Assembly (NCBI GenBank): GCA_051650265.1
Contig: JBOFIR010000137.1
Location: 1-7,100 of the forward strand
Length of the DNA stretch: 7,100 nucleotides
Reading direction: 5' to 3'
From: JBOFEH01 sp051650265
GTDB lineage: Bacteria; Bacillota; Clostridia; Lachnospirales; Cellulosilyticaceae
Shown here: in pieces, positions 4,387 through 7,100 of the stretch
How positions within the stretch are numbered: the stretch's first letter is position 1
How the letters are laid out: every line of letters starts with the position of its first letter
Program-made: the position numbers and the translations under genes
Notes under the pieces: model-generated
Told to the model about the DNA's origin: nothing
The model's database searches: none
What the model saw: only the letters and a program-made list of their open reading frames with translations

Positions 4387-5154
4387 ATGCAAACAATTTT
4401 GGAAGTAAAAAACATAGAAAAATATTATGGCAACAAAGGTAATGTGACCAAGGCAATTCATGAGATCAGCTTTGAGGTAGAGGAAGGGGAATACATTGGG
4501 ATCATGGGGGCTTCGGGAAGTGGTAAGACAACGCTACTCAATTGTATTTCTACTATAGATACAGTCACATCAGGGCAGATCATCCTCAAGGGAAAAGACG
4601 TGACACAGCTCAGACAAAAGGCGTTAGCGAAGTTTAGAAGAGAGCATCTGGGCTTCATCTTCCAGGACTTTAACCTGCTAGATACGCTGACAGCTTATGA
4701 GAATATTGCTATGGCACTCACTGTGCTGAAAGTACCTCATCAGGAGATCAGTGCGCGGATCGCCAAGACAGCCAAGCAGCTTCAGATTGAAGATGTGCTA
4801 GAGAAGTTTCCTTACCAGATGTCAGGGGGACAAAAGCAGCGTGTGGCAAGTGCACGGGCCATCGTCACGCAGCCAAGTCTGATTCTGGCGGATGAGCCAA
4901 CGGGGGCGTTAGATTCTAAGTCTGCAAAGATGCTCCTTGAGCGCTTTGAAGTACTCAATCAAGAGGAGCGCGCCACAGTGCTCATGGTGACCCATGATGC
5001 TTTTACTGCCAGCTACTGCAAGCGTATCCTATTCATCAAGGATGGTAGAATCTTCAACGAACTGGTGAAGGGTAATGATAGCCGCAAGGTGTTCTTTGGT
5101 AAGATTATGGAAGTGGTAGCCCTCCTAGGAGGTGACAGTGATCATGTACTTTAA
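4387..5154 (+). CDS. bceA: BceA-type ABC transporter ATP-binding protein
   Basis: A 255-residue ATPase of the MacB/LolD/BceA branch that powers the permease encoded next. In order: an aromatic A-loop region near YYG (13-15), Walker A GASGSGKTT (41-49), Q-loop Q93 in IFQDFN, signature MSGGQKQR (145-152, Met in place of Leu), Walker B SLILADE with D169 and E170, D-loop GALD, and switch histidine H203 in VTHD. All catalytic residues are present. I chose ATG at 4387 because AAAGAGGTG (4372-4380) ends six bases before it, the same arrangement as in the regulator gene. An upstream in-frame GTG at 4378 overlaps that site and would add three residues. The last codons overlap the permease start by 11 bases. 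Together they should form the sensor and detoxification transporter for a cell-wall-active peptide such as bacitracin or a lantibiotic; the actual ligand cannot be told. Confidence 0.9.
   Translation: MQTILEVKNIEKYYGNKGNVTKAIHEISFEVEEGEYIGIMGASGSGKTTLLNCISTIDTVTSGQIILKGKDVTQLRQKALAKFRREHLGFIFQDFNLLDTLTAYENIAMALTVLKVPHQEISARIAKTAKQLQIEDVLEKFPYQMSGGQKQRVASARAIVTQPSLILADEPTGALDSKSAKMLLERFEVLNQEERATVLMVTHDAFTASYCKRILFIKDGRIFNELVKGNDSRKVFFGKIMEVVALLGGDSDHVL
5121..5135 (+). promoter_or_regulatory. Strong ribosome binding site inside a 12-base palindrome
   Basis: AGGAGGTGA (5127-5135) is a near-perfect ribosome site, with eight bases before the permease ATG at 5144. It lies within the perfect palindrome CCTCCTAGGAGG (5121-5132), inside the end of the ATPase gene. 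A loopless palindrome is a poor hairpin, but CCTCC could compete for the site. It fixes the permease start at 5144. Confidence 0.55.
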
Positions 5155-7100
5155 GCTGGCCTTTAACAATGTCAAAAAGAGCTTTAGAGACTATACCATT
5201 TATTTTCTCACACTAACACTCAGCGTGTGTGTATTCTATATTTTCAATGCCATCGAGAGCCAAAAGGCAATGATGATTGTCTCAGAGGCCACAGATTTGA
5301 TGATGCAAAATCTTGCAAGCTTGGTAGGGTATCTATCGATCTTCGTAGCAGTAGTACTTGGATTTTTGATTTTGTATGCCAATAAATTTTTGATTAGGAG
5401 ACGCAAAAAAGAACTGGGACTGTACATGACACTGGGAATGGAGAAGGGAAAGATTTCACTTATTCTAGTCCTTGAGACGCTCATGATCGGGATCTGTTCT
5501 CTTATCGTGGGATTGGTACTTGGGATTTTCTTATCTCAGGCGTTGTCAGTCTTTACAGCGCAGCTTTTTGGTGCGCAGATGGTGGCATTTCAATTTGTAT
5601 TTTCACAAAATGGGCTCATCAAGTCATTGGTGTGTTTTGTCATTATCTATGGTGTGACGATGCTCTTTAATGTGGTCGCTATCTCTAAATGTCAACTGAT
5701 AGACCTGCTTTATGCGAGCAAGAAAAACGAAGCACCTGTAGTCAAGAACTTATGGGTTTCTGTAGTGCTCTTTGTAGTGGCGATAGTCAGTCTCGTAACA
5801 AGTTATAGCTTCATTATTAATAATGGATTGATGAATATAGATGCGCAGTTTTATATGGCATTTATCTTTGCATTTGTAGGGACCTTTTTATTCTTTATGT
5901 CGCTTTCAGGGTTCTTGCTCAAGGTGATGCAGAGTTGCAAGAAACTTTATTTTAATGAACTCAATATGTTTATCTTTCGGCAAATCAATAGCAAGATCAA
6001 TACGACCTATGTCTCCATGACATTTGTCTGTTTGATGTTGGCAGTGACGATTGTCACACTATCAAGTGGGATTGCGATGAATCAATCGATGACCAATCAA
6101 TTGGAGAAACTTACCCCGTATGATGTGAGTTTTGTGTGGAAGCGGGACTCAAGGCAGCCGGATGTGACACGTGTGGATATTCAGGCGCAACTCAGAAAGA
6201 TGAATGTGGACTTAGAGGCGTACTCAGATGCTATTGTAGATGTTACCCTTTATCAAAGTGATATTGCTTATGGCACCTTCTATGTAGGAAAAGAGGAAAT
6301 GGAGTACTCTCAACATATAAGGGGGTTAGCAGGCAAGCGTATTGAAGTCATGGCCTTGTCAGATTACAACAAAGCGGTAACGCTGCAAGGGGGGACACTG
6401 ATCACACTTGGGAGGGATGAGTATGCACTCAATTGTATCTATGGTGAATTGATCCCCATTCTCAAGGATTATATGAAACAAGGGATGCCACTCAACTATG
6501 GAGCGGTCACTCTAAGGCCTTATGGCTTCTTGGAACATACACTTTATGTACAGCTTTCAGGGGACAACAAGATCATCATGGTAGTGGCAGATGAGCTCCT
6601 CCAAAAAGAAGAGATGGGCACACGCATTGTCAATTTGAACTATCGCTCACCAGAACTAGAAGAGAGATTTGTATCAGACCTGATGGCACAGATGGAAGCT
6701 GCCGAGCATGTCGCTGGAGATGAAGATATTAGTATAAGTGCCATGACAAGAGAAATGGCCTATGATGCGAGTGTTGGGTTATCAGCAATCATGACCTATC
6801 TGACTGTGTATATTGCGATTATCCTACTGATCACAAGTGCAGCGATTTTGGCACTGCAACAACTGACGGAGTCTGAGGATAATAAGGTGCGCTATGACCT
6901 TCTGAGAAAGCTTGGTGTAGATGAGGCTGTCATCAACCGTACACTTTATATGCAGATCGCAATTTATTTTATGGTACCGCTCCTATTGGCTGTGATTCAT
7001 GGGATAGTAGGAATCTATGTAGCCAATACGGTGATTGTCATGCTAGGGGAGATCAATCTTATGGCAAGTATCCTTTTTACTGCTTTTGTATTTGTAGTAA
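5144..7100 (+). CDS. bceB: BceB-type ABC transporter permease (3' end outside window)
   Basis: The frame is open from ATG at 5144 to the right edge, 652 codons with no stop. BceB of Bacillus subtilis is about this long, so only a short tail is probably missing. The hydrophobic pattern fits the ten-helix BceB plan: helices near 18-38, 57-78, 104-130, 158-180, 201-225, 233-258 and 290-312, then a large polar domain (about 315-545), then helices near 547-571, 602-625 and one starting near 635. The large outer domain between helices 7 and 8 is characteristic of this family and takes part in peptide sensing. Two FtsX-like segments are seen, about 58-185 and 547 to the end, with the RRRKKELGLYMTLGM motif after helix 2. 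The gene overlaps the ATPase gene by 11 bases. By family, it works with the kinase at 3275-4288 in a sensory complex. No frameshift or stop was found on reading all the codons. Confidence 0.9.
   Translation, partial: MYFKLAFNNVKKSFRDYTIYFLTLTLSVCVFYIFNAIESQKAMMIVSEATDLMMQNLASLVGYLSIFVAVVLGFLILYANKFLIRRRKKELGLYMTLGMEKGKISLILVLETLMIGICSLIVGLVLGIFLSQALSVFTAQLFGAQMVAFQFVFSQNGLIKSLVCFVIIYGVTMLFNVVAISKCQLIDLLYASKKNEAPVVKNLWVSVVLFVVAIVSLVTSYSFIINNGLMNIDAQFYMAFIFAFVGTFLFFMSLSGFLLKVMQSCKKLYFNELNMFIFRQINSKINTTYVSMTFVCLMLAVTIVTLSSGIAMNQSMTNQLEKLTPYDVSFVWKRDSRQPDVTRVDIQAQLRKMNVDLEAYSDAIVDVTLYQSDIAYGTFYVGKEEMEYSQHIRGLAGKRIEVMALSDYNKAVTLQGGTLITLGRDEYALNCIYGELIPILKDYMKQGMPLNYGAVTLRPYGFLEHTLYVQLSGDNKIIMVVADELLQKEEMGTRIVNLNYRSPELEERFVSDLMAQMEAAEHVAGDEDISISAMTREMAYDASVGLSAIMTYLTVYIAIILLITSAAILALQQLTESEDNKVRYDLLRKLGVDEAVINRTLYMQIAIYFMVPLLLAVIHGIVGIYVANTVIVMLGEINLMASILFTAFVFVV

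Noticed and set aside
5236..5484. Minus-strand frame of 82 codons inside the permease gene
   Set aside because: It is opposite the continuous permease frame and has no independent support.
1..7100. Insertion sequences, CRISPR arrays, tRNA or rRNA genes
   Set aside because: No transposase motifs, terminal inverted repeats with target duplications, regularly spaced repeats or conserved RNA-gene sequences were seen on either strand.

Overview
The window looks like a chromosomal stretch of a low-to-mid GC Firmicute, most likely a clostridium of the Lachnospirales type. The evidence is AGGAGG-like ribosome binding sites, GTG starts, AT-rich intergenic DNA, and a complete Bce-type peptide-antibiotic resistance module. 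The exact organism cannot be read from the sequence.

Layout. Positions 2-304 hold the C-terminal end of a class I SAM-dependent methyltransferase. Positions 396-1910 encode a secreted purple-acid-phosphatase-like metallophosphoesterase with two fibronectin-type N-terminal domains. Positions 1911-2612 are a roughly 700-base gap that is not empty. It contains a 55-codon gene on the minus strand (2254-2087) for a small peptide with a hydrophobic N-terminus. That gene has its own promoter, ribosome binding site and terminator. The plus strand has a promoter and a terminator placed to make an overlapping antisense RNA. This is the architecture of a type I toxin-antitoxin locus (convergent, 3'-overlapping transcripts as in txpA/RatA or bsrG/SR4), although I do not recognise the peptide family. 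A strong hairpin terminator (2516-2546) closes the region.

Positions 2613-7100 hold a BceRS-BceAB-type module in two transcription units. The first is response regulator plus intramembrane-sensing histidine kinase (4-nt overlap). The second is ABC ATPase plus a large FtsX-type permease (11-nt overlap), with the permease running off the right edge after 652 codons. Between the units, 4295-4314 is a perfect 8-4-8 inverted repeat whose core is TTACA-N4-TGTAA. This matches the BceR-family operator consensus TnACA-N4-TGTAA, and it lies upstream of a TATACT -10 box that has no good -35. The likely circuit is this: the permease detects a cell-wall-active peptide, the kinase phosphorylates the regulator, and the regulator activates the transporter operon. 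No such operator is visible in front of the regulator/kinase operon.

The most interesting item is the candidate type I toxin-antitoxin-like locus between the phosphatase and the Bce module. Its coding frame, start, promoter and terminators are read directly from the sequence; its function is inference.
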